Shown here: in pieces, positions 1 to 7,556 of the stretch | Position numbering within the stretch: position 1 is the stretch's first letter | Layout of the letters: every line of letters starts with the position of its first letter | Assembly (NCBI GenBank): GCA_016296565.1 | Contig: JAEDJB010000039.1 | Location: 1 to 14,648 of the forward strand | From: Oscillospiraceae bacterium | GTDB taxonomy: Bacteria > Bacillota > Clostridia > Oscillospirales > Oscillospiraceae | DNA length: 14,648 nucleotides | Direction: 5' to 3' | Made by a program: the position numbers and the translations under genes | Notes under the pieces: model-generated | What the model saw: the letters and a program-made list of their open reading frames with translations, nothing else | Told to the model about the DNA's origin: nothing | Databases searched by the model: none

Positions 1-665
1 TTGTCCAGGTGTTCCTTCCACTTCTCCCCCAGGCGGAGGAAAAGGCCGCCGGCCACGTTGCCCAGAGAGATCACCACCAGGCGCAGGAAGGACTGGCCCG
101 GGGCGTCGTAGAGGATGCCGGAGACGGACCAGTAATACATATCCGCCACGCTGTGCTCCATGCCGCAGACGATGAACACCGTGACCCCCAGGAAGATGGC
201 CAGGTACTTGCCCAGCTCGTGGGGGTTGTTGGCGTAGCCGTTCACCGCCGCGAAGATACACACGTTGCACAAAAAGCCCAGCAGGAACAGGCTCAGGTAG
301 GTGGCGTTCATCTTTCCCTCCACCAGGGCCTGGGCGGTAACGTTGATGCCGCTCTCCGCCCCGCAGATACCGGTGAGCCGCTCCATCCCGGCGATGAGCA
401 TGGTGCCCGCCAGGTTGCCCACCCAGATCACCAGCAGATCGATGAGGTACCCCGGCCAGGGGTTGTCAAACAGGTAGCAGGCCTTGCCGGTGAAGAGGTT
501 ATAGCCCCGGGTGCAGATGGCGAACAGGCCGATGGCAAAGAAGAAGGCCCCCACCACGTTGCCCCCGGGGAAGGCGTCCTTCAGCCGGAGGAACACGGTG
601 CCTCCCAGGCCGATGCAGAAGCCCGCCATCACAGCATAGAGAAACACGCCCCAGGTTCGTTTCAT
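1..665 (-). CDS. Formate/nitrite transporter (FNT) family channel, 3' end cut by the window edge
   Basis: Read by hand as an open frame from the ATG at 665 to the left edge: 221 residues, probably lacking only the last few tens. It is an integral inner-membrane protein with alternating hydrophobic segments. FNT hallmarks are visible: an LFTGK loop (about residues 57-61), GNLAGT (83-88), the central signature GMEHSVADMYYW (168-179) with the conserved pore histidine at His171, and GNVAGG (202-207). FNT proteins form pentameric channels for small monovalent anions such as formate, nitrite or hydrosulfide. The substrate cannot be told from sequence alone, though formate is plausible in a fermentative anaerobe. 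It starts 21 nt after the engB stop behind a weak GGGGAG site, so it is probably co-transcribed with engB. The family call is secure; the substrate is not. Confidence 0.9.
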   Translation of the reverse strand, partial: MKRTWGVFLYAVMAGFCIGLGGTVFLRLKDAFPGGNVVGAFFFAIGLFAICTRGYNLFTGKACYLFDNPWPGYLIDLLVIWVGNLAGTMLIAGMERLTGICGAESGINVTAQALVEGKMNATYLSLFLLGFLCNVCIFAAVNGYANNPHELGKYLAIFLGVTVFIVCGMEHSVADMYYWSVSGILYDAPGQSFLRLVVISLGNVAGGLFLRLGEKWKEHLD

Positions 666-686
666 ATCGCTCTCTCCCCTTTTCTC

Positions 687-1301
687 TCAGCCCTGGGCGG
701 CGGCGTTTTCCGCCTGGATGTGGTCCAGAATGAGCCCCATAAGCTCCTCCCGGCCGGTGCCCTTCTCCGCAGAGAAGGAGATCACCGGCACCTCCTGGGG
801 CAGCTCCAGGGTCTCCCGGATGCGGGCCACGTTGGGCTCCCACTCGCTTTTCTTGATCTTGTCGTGCTTGTTGGCCACCACCACGAAGGGCTTGCCGCTG
901 GCCTTGAACCACTGGGCCATGGTGCAGTCGTCGGCGGTGGGCTTGTGGCGGATATCCACCAGCAGCAGCCCCAGGGTGAGCAGGCTGGCGTCGTCAAACC
1001 ACTGGCCGATGAGCTGGCCCCACCGGGCCCGCTCCTGCTTGGAGACCTTGGCGTAGCCGTAGCCGGGCAGGTCCACAAAGTAGACCTGCTTGTCGATGCG
1101 GAAGTAGTTGATATGGGTGGTCTTGCCGGGGGCGGAGCCCACCCGGGCGAAGTTCTTCCGGCCCAGCAGCCGGTTGATCACCGAGGACTTGCCCACGTTG
1201 GACCGGCCGGCAAAGGCGATCTGGGGCAGGTTGTCCCGGGGGCAGTCGGCCAGCTTGGCGGCAGAGCGGATGAACTCCGCGTTTTGTGTGTTCAGTTTCA
1301 T
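687..1301 (-). CDS. engB: Ribosome biogenesis GTPase EngB (YsxC/YihA)
   Basis: EngB is an essential TRAFAC GTPase that acts late in 50S subunit assembly. From the ATG at 1301 it is 204 residues, the family's usual size. An in-frame start exists 30 nt upstream, but an AGAGG site sits 6 nt before the 1301 ATG and the protein from there matches the usual N-terminus. G motifs appear in order: G1 GRSNVGKSS, a threonine-containing switch I (PGKTTHINYF), G3 DLPGYGYA, G4 NKHDK and G5 SAEKGTG. The PGKT and DLPGYGYAK stretches are typical of EngB rather than Era or Der. It lies 69 nt after lon, the conserved lon-engB linkage of Firmicutes, and the gap holds a strong hairpin. Confidence 0.97.
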   Translation of the reverse strand: MKLNTQNAEFIRSAAKLADCPRDNLPQIAFAGRSNVGKSSVINRLLGRKNFARVGSAPGKTTHINYFRIDKQVYFVDLPGYGYAKVSKQERARWGQLIGQWFDDASLLTLGLLLVDIRHKPTADDCTMAQWFKASGKPFVVVANKHDKIKKSEWEPNVARIRETLELPQEVPVISFSAEKGTGREELMGLILDHIQAENAAAQG

Positions 1302-1333
1302 GTGATCCCTCTTCTGTCTCTGGGGTCGCATCC

Positions 1334-1361
1334 CCCGCCCTTCCCCGTGGGGAAAGGCGGG
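1334..1361 (-). promoter_or_regulatory. Strong intercistronic hairpin between lon and engB
   Basis: A 12-bp stem (arms 1334-1345 and 1350-1361) with a four-base loop begins 9 nt after the lon stop. One pair is G-U in the minus-strand RNA but would be a C-A mismatch in plus-strand RNA, which suggests it works as minus-strand RNA. No U-run follows it, so it is not a classic intrinsic terminator. It may stabilise the lon 3' end or lower engB expression relative to lon. Confidence 0.6.
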
Positions 1362-1370
1362 ACATGCCGT

Positions 1371-3791
1371 TTAAGCCTGGTGCAGGGGGGCGTGGGTGTC
1401 CGCGCTGCGCATCCCGGCGGACAGTTCTCCGGTCTGGCTGGGCTGGGTCAGGGGCGGACGCTCCAGGGCGTTGGCCAGCACCTGGTCCACGTGGGACACG
1501 GGGATAAATCGCAGGGCGCCCCGGACGGTCTGGTCGATCCGCTCCAGATCGGCCTCGTTGTCCTTGGGGATGATGACGGTGTGGATGCCGTTGCGCAGGG
1601 CGGCCATGGACTTCTCCCGCAGGCCGCCGATGGGCAGCACCCGGCCCCGGAGGGTGATCTCCCCGGTCATGGCCACGTCACCCCGGACAGGGATGCCGGT
1701 AAGGGCGGAGACCATGGCGGTGCAGATGGTGACGCCGGCGGAGGGGCCGTCCTTGGGCACCGCCCCTTCGGGGAAGTGGATGTGCAGGTCCTTGTCCTTG
1801 TAGAAGCTGGGGTCCACCCCCAGCTGGACGGCCCGGCTGCGGATATAGCTGAAGGCGGCCTTGGCCGACTCTTTCATCACGTTGCCCAGGTTACCGGTGA
1901 GCTCGATCTTGCCGGAGCCCTCCACCACGTTGACCTCGGCCTCCAGCAGGGTGCCGCCCACGCTGGTCCAGGCCAGGCCGTTGACCAGGCCCACCTGGTT
2001 TTCCATGCCGTTCTTTTCGGGATAATACTTCCGGGGGCCCAGATACTGCTCCAGGGTGTCCCCGGTGACGCTGACGCTCTTGACCCCGTCGGAGACAATC
2101 TTCATGGCGGCCTTCCGGCAGAGAGCGCCCAGCTCCCGCTCCAGAATGCGGACGCCGGACTCCCGGGTGTAGGCCACGATCAGCTCCCGGATGGCGTCGT
2201 CGGTGAGCTTCAGCTGGCTCTTTTTCAGGCCGTGGCGCTTGAGCTGCTTGGGAATCAGGTGGTTTCTGGCGATCTGCAGCTTTTCCTCGTCGGTGTAGCT
2301 GGGCAGCTCAATGACCTCCATCCGGTCCAGCAGGGGCTTGGGGATGGTGGAGGTGGTGTTGGCGGTGGTGATGAAGAGCACGTCGGACAGGTCGAAGGGC
2401 AGCTCCACAAAGTGGTCCCGGAAGGCGTTGTTCTGCTCGGCGTCCAGCACCTCCAGCAGAGCGGCGGCGGGGTCGCCCCGCATGTCGCTGCCCAGCTTGT
2501 CGATCTCGTCCAGCAGCAGCAGGGGGTTCCGGGTGCCGGCCTGGCGCAGGGCGTTGATGATCCGGCCGGGCATGGCCCCCACATAGGTTTTCCGGTGGCC
2601 CCGGATGTCCGCCTCGTCGTGGACGCCGCCCAGGGAGATCCGGGCCAGCTTCCGGTTCAGGGCACGGGCAACGGACATGCCGATGGAGGTTTTGCCCACA
2701 CCAGGCGGGCCCACCAGGCAGAGGATCTGCCCTTTCAGGTCGGGGGCCAGCTGCTTGACTGCCAGAAATTCCAGAATCCGCTCCTTCACCTCTTCCAGGC
2801 CGAAGTGGTCGGCGTCCAGAATCTTCCGGGCGGCCTGGACGTTCACCCGCTCCTTGCTGGTTTTTGTCCAGGGCAGCTCCAGGCAGACCTCCAGGTAGTT
2901 GCGCAGCACCGACGCCTCGGCGGAGCCGAAGGGCTGCTTCTCCAGGTGGGTGACCTCCTTGAGCAGCTTGGCCTCCACCTCCTCCGGGAGCTTGGCCTCG
3001 GCAATTTGGCGGCGGTAGGCGGCGATCTCGCTGTCTCCGTCCTCCCCCAGCTCCTCCTGGATCACCCGCACCTGCTCCCGCAGGAAGGCGTCCTTCTGGT
3101 TCTGGGTCATGTTCTCCTGGACCCGGCGCTGGATGCCCTGCTCCATCTCCAGGATTTCCACCTCCCGGTGGAGCAGGCGGTTCATCTTGGTCAGACGCTG
3201 GACCGGGCGGATTTCCTCCAGGATGGACTGCTTATCCGCCACCCGCATGGACACGTTCTGGGCGATGAAGTCGGCAATGTAGCCGGCGTCCTCGCTGGAC
3301 ATGATGTTCAGCAGCATGTCGGCGGAGGTGTTCTTGGGGGTCAGGTCGCTGTACCGGTCAAAGAGCTCATAGGCCTGGCGGATGGCCGCCTCGGCCCGGA
3401 GGGAGTTGGTCTTACCCTCGTAGCTCTGGGGGATTTCCACCGGCTCAATTTCCGCGGCCAGATAGGGGTCTGTCTGGACCAGGGAATGGAGCCGGGCGCG
3501 GTACTTTCCCTCCACCATCACCCGGATAGACTTGCCGGGCAGGCGGAGAATCTGCCGCACCACAGAGACGGTGCCCATAGAGAAGAGATGGTTCTGGTCC
3601 GGGGCTTCCACCCGGATGTCCTTCTGAGCCACCAGGAAAATAGGCTCGTTGGAGGACATGGCCTTCTCCAGGGCCTTGATGGAAGCCTCCCGCCCCACAT
3701 CAAAGTGGACCATCATCTCGGGATACACCGTGAGACCCCGCAGGGCCAGGGTGGTCATGGTTTTATAGTTGGTCTTTTCTTCCTCTGGCAA
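1371..3791 (-). CDS. lon: ATP-dependent protease Lon, TTG start
   Basis: Cytoplasmic AAA+ serine protease that degrades misfolded proteins and specific regulators; 806 residues, normal for LonA. The N-terminal substrate-binding domain opens with the LALRGLTVYPEM stretch (about 15-26), and a helical region around 195-300 follows. Walker A is GPPGVGKT (361-368), Walker B LLLLDEID (424-431), and the sensor-2 region is YTRESGVR (541-548). The protease domain carries catalytic Ser684 in KDGPSAG and Lys727 in GGLREKS. The 43-residue gap between them equals that of E. coli Lon. The start codon is TTG, supported by an AGGAAG site 9 nt upstream. The next in-frame ATG, at codon 12, would cut into the conserved N-terminus. 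About 30 low-complexity residues follow the protease domain. The gene lies between clpX and engB. Confidence 0.97.
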   Translation of the reverse strand: MPEEEKTNYKTMTTLALRGLTVYPEMMVHFDVGREASIKALEKAMSSNEPIFLVAQKDIRVEAPDQNHLFSMGTVSVVRQILRLPGKSIRVMVEGKYRARLHSLVQTDPYLAAEIEPVEIPQSYEGKTNSLRAEAAIRQAYELFDRYSDLTPKNTSADMLLNIMSSEDAGYIADFIAQNVSMRVADKQSILEEIRPVQRLTKMNRLLHREVEILEMEQGIQRRVQENMTQNQKDAFLREQVRVIQEELGEDGDSEIAAYRRQIAEAKLPEEVEAKLLKEVTHLEKQPFGSAEASVLRNYLEVCLELPWTKTSKERVNVQAARKILDADHFGLEEVKERILEFLAVKQLAPDLKGQILCLVGPPGVGKTSIGMSVARALNRKLARISLGGVHDEADIRGHRKTYVGAMPGRIINALRQAGTRNPLLLLDEIDKLGSDMRGDPAAALLEVLDAEQNNAFRDHFVELPFDLSDVLFITTANTTSTIPKPLLDRMEVIELPSYTDEEKLQIARNHLIPKQLKRHGLKKSQLKLTDDAIRELIVAYTRESGVRILERELGALCRKAAMKIVSDGVKSVSVTGDTLEQYLGPRKYYPEKNGMENQVGLVNGLAWTSVGGTLLEAEVNVVEGSGKIELTGNLGNVMKESAKAAFSYIRSRAVQLGVDPSFYKDKDLHIHFPEGAVPKDGPSAGVTICTAMVSALTGIPVRGDVAMTGEITLRGRVLPIGGLREKSMAALRNGIHTVIIPKDNEADLERIDQTVRGALRFIPVSHVDQVLANALERPPLTQPSQTGELSAGMRSADTHAPLHQA

Positions 3792-3820
3792 AGGGATTCA
3801 CTTCCTTTCGTTCCGGGTTT

Positions 3821-3836
3821 CCAGAGGGTTCTCTGG
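3821..3836 (-). promoter_or_regulatory. Small hairpin upstream of the lon ribosome-binding site
   Basis: In the minus-strand RNA CCAGAG and CUCUGG pair around an AACC loop, ending about 14 nt before the lon Shine-Dalgarno site. The 3' arm can instead pair with CCAGAGG in lon codons 2-4 (3782-3788), which would enclose the Shine-Dalgarno site and TTG start. The pairing is visible in the sequence; a regulatory role is inferred. Confidence 0.4.
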
Positions 3837-3847
3837 ATATGACGCAG

Positions 3848-3873
3848 GGGGCGGAGAGTTTCCCCTCCGCCCC
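3848..3873 (-). promoter_or_regulatory. GC-rich hairpin downstream of clpX
   Basis: Perfect 9-bp inverted repeat, GGGGCGGAG (3848-3856) with CTCCGCCCC (3865-3873), and an 8-nt loop, starting about 33 nt after the clpX stop. No U-run follows in either direction, so it is more likely a pause, RNA-stability or attenuation element than a simple terminator. It fits the pattern of a stem after each of clpP, clpX and lon. Confidence 0.55.
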
Positions 3874-3906
3874 ACGGTTTGTCGTCTTGCGTTGGCAGGG
3901 CCGCCC

Positions 3907-5223
3907 TCAGGCGGTACCCTCCCGGCGGAGCTGGCCGCCATTCTGCGCCCGCAGGGCCGCAGCGCCCAGCCGGGGCCGGGGCGGCCGCTCCGGGTCGCGG
4001 ATCAGCTTGGGCTCCGCGCCCTCCTTCACGCTCTCGGGGGTGATGTGCACCTCCACAATGGAGCCGTCGGAGGGGATGTCGTACATGATCTGGTTCATGA
4101 CCTCTTCCAGCACAGCCCGCAGGCCTCTGGCCCCGATGCCCCGCTCCATGGACTTGTCGGCCACAGCCTCCAGAGCGCCGGGCTCGAAGATCAGGTCCAC
4201 CATGTCGTACTCCATGAGCTTCTGGTACTGCTTCACCAGGGCGTTCTTGGGCTCTGTGAGGATGCGCACCAGGTCCTCCCGGCTCAGGGGGGTCAGGGCG
4301 GTGATCACCGGCAGACGGCCGATGAGCTCGGGGATGATGCCGAACTTCAGCAGGTCGTGGGGCTGGATCTGGCTGAGCACGTTCCGCTGGGCCAGCTCTT
4401 CCTTGCCCAGGATCTCCGCGCCGAAGCCGATGCCCTTCTGGTTCACCCGTTTTTCGATGATCTTCTCCACCCCGTCGAAGGCGCCGCCGCAGATGAAGAG
4501 GATGTTCCGGGTGTTCACCTGGATGAACTCCTGGTGGGGATGCTTCCGGCCGCCCTGGGGAGGAACGTTGGCAACGGTGCCCTCCAGGATCTTAAGCAAT
4601 GCCTGCTGCACGCCCTCGCCGGACACGTCCCGGGTGATAGAAGTATTTTCGCTCTTCCGGGCGATTTTATCCATCTCGTCGATGTAAATGATCCCCCGCT
4701 CGGCCTGCTCGATGTCGTAGTCCGCGGCCTGGACCAGACGCAGGAGGATGTTCTCCACATCGTCGCCCACGTAGCCGGCCTCGGTGAGGGTGGTGGCGTC
4801 GGCAATGGCGAAGGGAACCTTCAGGATCTTGGCCAGGGTCTGGGCCAGCAGGGTCTTGCCGCTGCCGGTGGGGCCCAGCAGGAGGATGTTGCTCTTCTGG
4901 AGCTCCACATCGTCCCCCCCGCCGAAGTAGATGCGCTTATAGTGGTTGTACACGGCAACCGACAGGGAGATTTTGGCCGCGTCCTGACCCACGATGTATT
5001 CGTCCAGATAGGCCTTGATCTCCTTGGGGTTGGGGATGATATCGGGCATATCCGGGGAAACCTGCCCCTCCGGCGCCGGCATGTCGTCCAGGATGTCCAT
5101 GCACAGGTGCACGCACTCGTTGCAGATATACGCGCCGGGACCGGCGATGATCTTTGCCACCTGGTCCTGATGCTTGCCGCAGAAGGAGCAACGGATGGCC
5201 CGCTTGTCGTCGTTTTTGGTCAT
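3907..5223 (-). CDS. clpX: ATP-dependent Clp protease ATP-binding subunit ClpX
   Basis: AAA+ unfoldase that selects, unfolds and feeds substrates to ClpP. From the ATG at 5223 it is 438 residues. A GTG 12 nt upstream is in frame but lies within the purine-rich ribosome-binding region; GAGGTG is 9 nt from the ATG, so I prefer the ATG. The N-terminal zinc-binding domain has four cysteines (12, 15, 34, 37). Walker A is GPTGSGKT (117-124), the pore loop GYVG (150-153), Walker B IIYIDE (178-183), the RKH loop 226-228, the ClpP-docking IGF loop 265-267, and sensor 2 GRLP (302-305). The C-terminal tail is Arg/Pro-rich. It sits directly after clpP, separated by a terminator-like hairpin, so its expression probably depends on read-through. 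Confidence 0.97.
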   Translation of the reverse strand: MTKNDDKRAIRCSFCGKHQDQVAKIIAGPGAYICNECVHLCMDILDDMPAPEGQVSPDMPDIIPNPKEIKAYLDEYIVGQDAAKISLSVAVYNHYKRIYFGGGDDVELQKSNILLLGPTGSGKTLLAQTLAKILKVPFAIADATTLTEAGYVGDDVENILLRLVQAADYDIEQAERGIIYIDEMDKIARKSENTSITRDVSGEGVQQALLKILEGTVANVPPQGGRKHPHQEFIQVNTRNILFICGGAFDGVEKIIEKRVNQKGIGFGAEILGKEELAQRNVLSQIQPHDLLKFGIIPELIGRLPVITALTPLSREDLVRILTEPKNALVKQYQKLMEYDMVDLIFEPGALEAVADKSMERGIGARGLRAVLEEVMNQIMYDIPSDGSIVEVHITPESVKEGAEPKLIRDPERPPRPRLGAAALRAQNGGQLRREGTA

Positions 5224-5261
5224 GAAACCATTCACCTCTTTTTCAGTCCAGCATAACGCAG

Positions 5262-5290
5262 AAAAAGGGGGACCGGAACGCCCCCCTTTT
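5262..5290 (-). terminator. Intrinsic terminator-like hairpin between clpP and clpX
   Basis: On the minus strand AAAAGGGGG pairs with CCCCCTTTT around a 10-nt loop, beginning 10 nt after the clpP stop. The 3' arm itself ends in a run of five T. Because A-runs and T-runs flank both sides it could work in either direction. Only about 38 nt separate it from the clpX start and I see no promoter there, so it more likely trims clpX output than ends the operon. Confidence 0.7.
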
Positions 5291-5299
5291 CTTGTTGTA

Positions 5300-5881
5300 T
5301 CAGCGTTTATCGATCACTTTATCAATGAGGCCGTATGCCACAGCTTCTTCCGCGGACATGAAATTGTCCCGCTCGCAGTCGGCGGTGACCACATCAAGGG
5401 GCTTGCCGGTGTTTTCCGAAAGGATGTGGTTCATACGCTTCTTAATGGTCTCCAGACGCTTCAGGTGAATGGCCATGTCGGTGATTTGACCCTGGGTGCC
5501 GGCGGAGGGCTGGTGGATCATGATCTCTGCGTTGGGCAGAGCCATGCGCTTGCCCTTGGTGCCCGCGGCCAGCAGGAACGCGCCCATGCTGGCTGCCATA
5601 CCGATGCAGATGGTGGACACGTCGCACTTGATATACTGCATGGTGTCGTAGATTGCCATTCCCGCCGTAACAGAACCGCCGGGGCTGTTGATATAGAACT
5701 GGATGTCCTGGTCCGGATTCTGGGCTTCCAGATACAGCAGCTGGGCAACCACCAAGCTGGCTGTGGTGTCGTTCACCTCTTCCGACAGGAAGATGATCCG
5801 GTCGTTCAGTAAGCGGGAAAAAATGTCATAGGACCGTTCTCCCCGGTTCGTCTGCTCCACTACATAGGGTACTAAACTCAT
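5300..5881 (-). CDS. clpP: ATP-dependent Clp protease proteolytic subunit ClpP
   Basis: Tetradecameric serine peptidase that forms the proteolytic chamber for ClpX and other Clp ATPases. It has 193 residues, with no prosequence beyond the usual few residues. The catalytic triad is Ser98 (GMAASMGA), His123 (MIHQP) and Asp172 (CERDNFM), numbering identical to B. subtilis ClpP. The SPGGSV oxyanion-loop motif (66-71) and the N-terminal LVPYVVEQ axial-loop sequence are intact. The ATG at 5881 is preceded by an AGGAG site 10 nt upstream. It lies 54 nt after tig with no clear terminator between, so it is likely co-transcribed with trigger factor. Confidence 0.98.
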   Translation of the reverse strand: MSLVPYVVEQTNRGERSYDIFSRLLNDRIIFLSEEVNDTTASLVVAQLLYLEAQNPDQDIQFYINSPGGSVTAGMAIYDTMQYIKCDVSTICIGMAASMGAFLLAAGTKGKRMALPNAEIMIHQPSAGTQGQITDMAIHLKRLETIKKRMNHILSENTGKPLDVVTADCERDNFMSAEEAVAYGLIDKVIDKR

Positions 5882-5935
5882 GATATAAGATCTCCTTTTC
5901 CATTCAGAGCAAAGGATACCCCGCCTGACGGAAAT

Positions 5936-7435
5936 TTATTCCTCTGCCTTGTCGGCTTCGGGCTCTGCTTTCTTCTTGCGGGTGGTCTTCTTGGGGGCTT
6001 CCTCGCCCTCAGCAGCGGCCTTCTTGGCTCTGGTCTTCTTGGCAGGCTTCTTCTCTTCTTCTTTCTTCTCTTCTTCCTTGGCGGCCTTCTCAGCCTCGAC
6101 CTCTTCCTTGGTCACCTCGGTGATCTTGATCTCACCGTTGTCGGGCTCGGCGCTGATCAGGTTGGCCTTGGCGCTGGTGGCCACCACGGCCATGGCCTGG
6201 TCGCGGGCCAGATCCTTCTTCAGGCCTTCCCGGTCCAGACCCTCCACCACGCGCTCATAGGGCATGTTCAGGTTGGCGGCGGCCTTCTTCACCTCGGCGT
6301 CCACGTCCTCGTCGGTGATGACGATGTTCTCAGCGGCCACCACGGCGTCCAGAGCCAGCTGCTGCTTGACCTGGGTGATGGCGGGCTCACGCAGGTCCTC
6401 GCGGATCTGCTCCTTGGTCATCTGCATGTACTGCATGTACATATCCAGGGAGATGCCCTGCTGCTCCAGACGGGCAGCGTAGTTCTCCAGGAAGCGGTCG
6501 ATCTGGACCTCCACCATGGCCTGGGGCAGCTCGATGTCCACCTGGTCGCACAGCTGAGCCAGCAGAGCCTGACGGAACTTGGCCTCGCTCTGGGCCATGT
6601 TGCGGTCGATGATCTTCTGCTTCAGGTCGTCCTTGAACTCGGCCAGAGTGTCGAACTCGGACACGTCCTTGGCGAACTCGTCGTCCAGGGCGGGCGCCTG
6701 CTTCTCCTTGACCTCGATGCACTTGACCTTGAAGACCACAGGCTGACCAGCCAGGTCCTCAGCGTGATAGTCCTCGGGGAAGGACAGGTTCACGTCCTTC
6801 TCGTCGCCGGCCTTCATGCCGACCACCTGCTCCTCAAAGCCGGGGATGAAGGTCTTGGAGCCCAGAGCCAGCTCATAGCCCTTGGCAGTGCCGCCCTGGA
6901 AGGCAACGCCGTCCTTCAGGCCTTCGTAGTCGATGACGGCGGTGTCGCCCATCTCGGCAGCCCGGTCCACGGCCACCAGCTGGGTGGCGCGCTCCACGTA
7001 CTGCTTCAGCTCGTTGTCCACGGCATCCTCGGTAATGGTGGGCAGAACCTTCTCGGCCTCCAGGCCCTTATACTGCTTCAGGGTGATTTCGGGACGAACG
7101 GTCACAGTTGCCTTAAAGGTGAAGCCTTCCTTGCCCAGGCTGATGATTTCCACCTGCGGGGGTGCCACAGGGTCCAGGCCGGATTCCTCAACGGCGGCGC
7201 TGCAGGCCTCGGGATAGAGCTCCTCAATGGCGTCTTCATAGAACACGCCGGCGCCATACATACCCTCGATCACCTTGCGGGGTGCCTTGCCCTTGCGGAA
7301 ACCAGGCACGCTGATGTTGCCGCGGCTCTTGCGGTAAACCTTTTCGATGCCTGCTTCGAACTCTTCCTGACCCACTTCCACGGTCAGTTCGACTTCAAAT
7401 TTTTCTTTGTTTTCTACAACGCTCTTGACATTCAT
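5936..7435 (-). CDS. tig: Trigger factor, with a long Lys/Glu/Ala-rich C-terminal tail
   Basis: Ribosome-associated chaperone and peptidyl-prolyl isomerase that meets nascent chains at the exit tunnel. The N-terminal ribosome-binding domain carries the signature GFRKGKAP (45-52), which docks on L23. The FKBP-type domain spans about 160-235 (GDTAVIDYEG to VVFKVK), and the helical chaperone domain runs from about 240 to 430. The protein is 499 residues; the extra length over the usual 430 or so is a tail from about 440, first acidic-basic (EEKKEEEKK), then histone-like Lys-Ala repeats (PAKKTRAKKAAA, PKKTTRKKKA). The ATG at 7435 has an AGGAGG site 10 nt upstream. It heads the clpP-clpX-lon cluster and probably has its own promoter near 7520. 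Confidence 0.97.
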   Translation of the reverse strand: MNVKSVVENKEKFEVELTVEVGQEEFEAGIEKVYRKSRGNISVPGFRKGKAPRKVIEGMYGAGVFYEDAIEELYPEACSAAVEESGLDPVAPPQVEIISLGKEGFTFKATVTVRPEITLKQYKGLEAEKVLPTITEDAVDNELKQYVERATQLVAVDRAAEMGDTAVIDYEGLKDGVAFQGGTAKGYELALGSKTFIPGFEEQVVGMKAGDEKDVNLSFPEDYHAEDLAGQPVVFKVKCIEVKEKQAPALDDEFAKDVSEFDTLAEFKDDLKQKIIDRNMAQSEAKFRQALLAQLCDQVDIELPQAMVEVQIDRFLENYAARLEQQGISLDMYMQYMQMTKEQIREDLREPAITQVKQQLALDAVVAAENIVITDEDVDAEVKKAAANLNMPYERVVEGLDREGLKKDLARDQAMAVVATSAKANLISAEPDNGEIKITEVTKEEVEAEKAAKEEEKKEEEKKPAKKTRAKKAAAEGEEAPKKTTRKKKAEPEADKAEE

Positions 7436-7515
7436 GTCCTTTTTTCCTCCTGTGAAACGCTCTTTCAGGTCTTACAAACGCCTGGAAGGGCATTGTATTG
7501 CAGTATATATAGGCT

Positions 7516-7524
7516 ATAATATCA
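7516..7524 (-). promoter_or_regulatory. Candidate extended -10 promoter for tig-clpP
   Basis: On the minus strand TGATATTAT fits an extended -10 element (TGn followed by TATTAT), about 80 nt before the tig start, in the only AT-rich stretch between the phosphoesterase gene and tig. No good -35 is visible at 16-18 nt. I found no CIRCE or CtsR operator in this gap, so heat-shock control by HrcA or CtsR is not supported here. Confidence 0.4.
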
Positions 7525-7556
7525 GATTCCTTCCGGAATTACCAGACTTTTTTTAA

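Noticed and set aside
9..3842. A 1277-codon open frame on the plus strand
   Set aside because: It lies opposite FNT, engB and lon, all of which have complete family motifs. Its product is rich in His, Gln, Gly and Val with no domain. GC-rich third positions remove stops from the antisense frame.
3769..5256. A 495-codon plus-strand open frame opposite clpX
   Set aside because: Same antisense effect: low-complexity product, no ribosome-binding site, and a real clpX on the other strand.
7515..7520. TATAAT on the plus strand as a promoter reading into the phosphoesterase gene antisense
   Set aside because: No acceptable -35 at 16-18 nt and no plus-strand gene ahead; the same bases are better explained by the minus-strand extended -10.
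7525..7545. Small ATTCC-TTCC-GGAAT hairpin as a terminator after the phosphoesterase gene
   Set aside because: Only five base pairs and no U-run on the minus strand.
7436..7556. Possible CIRCE or CtsR heat-shock operator before tig
   Set aside because: I looked for the TTAGCACTC/GAGTGCTAA dyad and the heptad repeat of CtsR on both strands and found neither.
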